This document shows, piece by piece, positions 6,763 to 6,796 of a stretch of 6,796 bases of DNA; position 1 is the stretch's first letter, and the number at the start of each line of letters is the position of its first letter. The stretch is from Actinomycetota bacterium (lineage in GTDB: Bacteria; Actinomycetota; Actinomycetes; S36-B12; UBA5976). The notes beneath the pieces are model-generated. The model saw only the letters and a list, made by a program, of their open reading frames with translations. It was not told where the DNA came from and searched no databases. The stretch covers positions 1 to 6,796 of the forward strand of contig RFTO01000059.1 in assembly GCA_009923375.1 (NCBI GenBank), written 5' to 3'. The translations under genes were made by a program, and so were the position numbers.

Positions 6763-6796
6763 CTGTCTCTTATACACATCTCCGAGCCCACGAGAC
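6763..6796 (+). other. Illumina Nextera transposase adapter (sequencing artefact)
   Basis: These 34 bases match the reverse complement of the Nextera read-2 transposase adapter exactly. 6763-6781 is the 19-base Tn5 mosaic end (CTGTCTCTTATACACATCT), and 6782-6796 is the adapter arm CCGAGCCCACGAGAC. The match ends at the last constant base before the variable i7 index, where an assembler would be expected to stop. It is vector-type contamination from untrimmed short-insert reads and not part of the genome. Translating it on the minus strand gives the telltale peptide MGSEMCIRDR. Confidence 0.98.

Noticed and set aside
6763..6781. Tn5/IS50-like 19-base end, suggesting a transposon insertion
   Set aside because: It is the engineered mosaic end followed exactly by the Nextera adapter arm at the contig edge; there is no transposase gene or second end.

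Overview
The window looks like a short metagenomic or single-cell contig from an actinobacterium (Actinomycetota). The evidence is gene order: read on the minus strand, from high to low coordinates, it runs small acidic protein, tlyA, nadK, recN, an unrecognised protein, pyrG, and an ADP-ribose-type Nudix hydrolase. This is the same order as tlyA-ppnK-recN-(two genes)-pyrG-Rv1700 in Mycobacterium tuberculosis. The protein sequences agree: a long-form (type II) TlyA of 268 aa, and an actinobacterial-style Nudix box with G-x6-E spacing. Base composition is moderately GC-rich by eye, not as extreme as Streptomyces. I cannot place it below phylum level.

Layout. 6763-6796 is not genomic: it is an Illumina Nextera transposase adapter left on the contig end. 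6727-6762 may hold the tail of an upstream gene. 6451-6678 is a 75-aa acidic protein. 5614-6420 is tlyA, 4718-5617 nadK and 3012-4718 recN, with tlyA/nadK and nadK/recN joined by overlapping stop and start codons. 2401-3009 is a 202-aa gene I do not recognise, standing where steA and mctB sit in mycobacteria. 604-2343 is pyrG. 1-591 is the Nudix hydrolase, cut by the window edge before its stop codon. The plus strand carries no gene I can support, and no stretch over about 60 bases is left unassigned apart from the adapter end.

Function. The cluster is core housekeeping: rRNA 2'-O-methylation (TlyA), NADP synthesis (NadK), double-strand-break repair (RecN), CTP synthesis (PyrG) and probable ADP-ribose clearance (Nudix). 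Tight spacing suggests one operon from tlyA through the 202-aa gene, with a possible second start of transcription in the 57-base gap before pyrG. I found no defence system, CRISPR array, RNA gene or genomic mobile element. The two points most worth a second look are the adapter at the end and the unrecognised protein between recN and pyrG.
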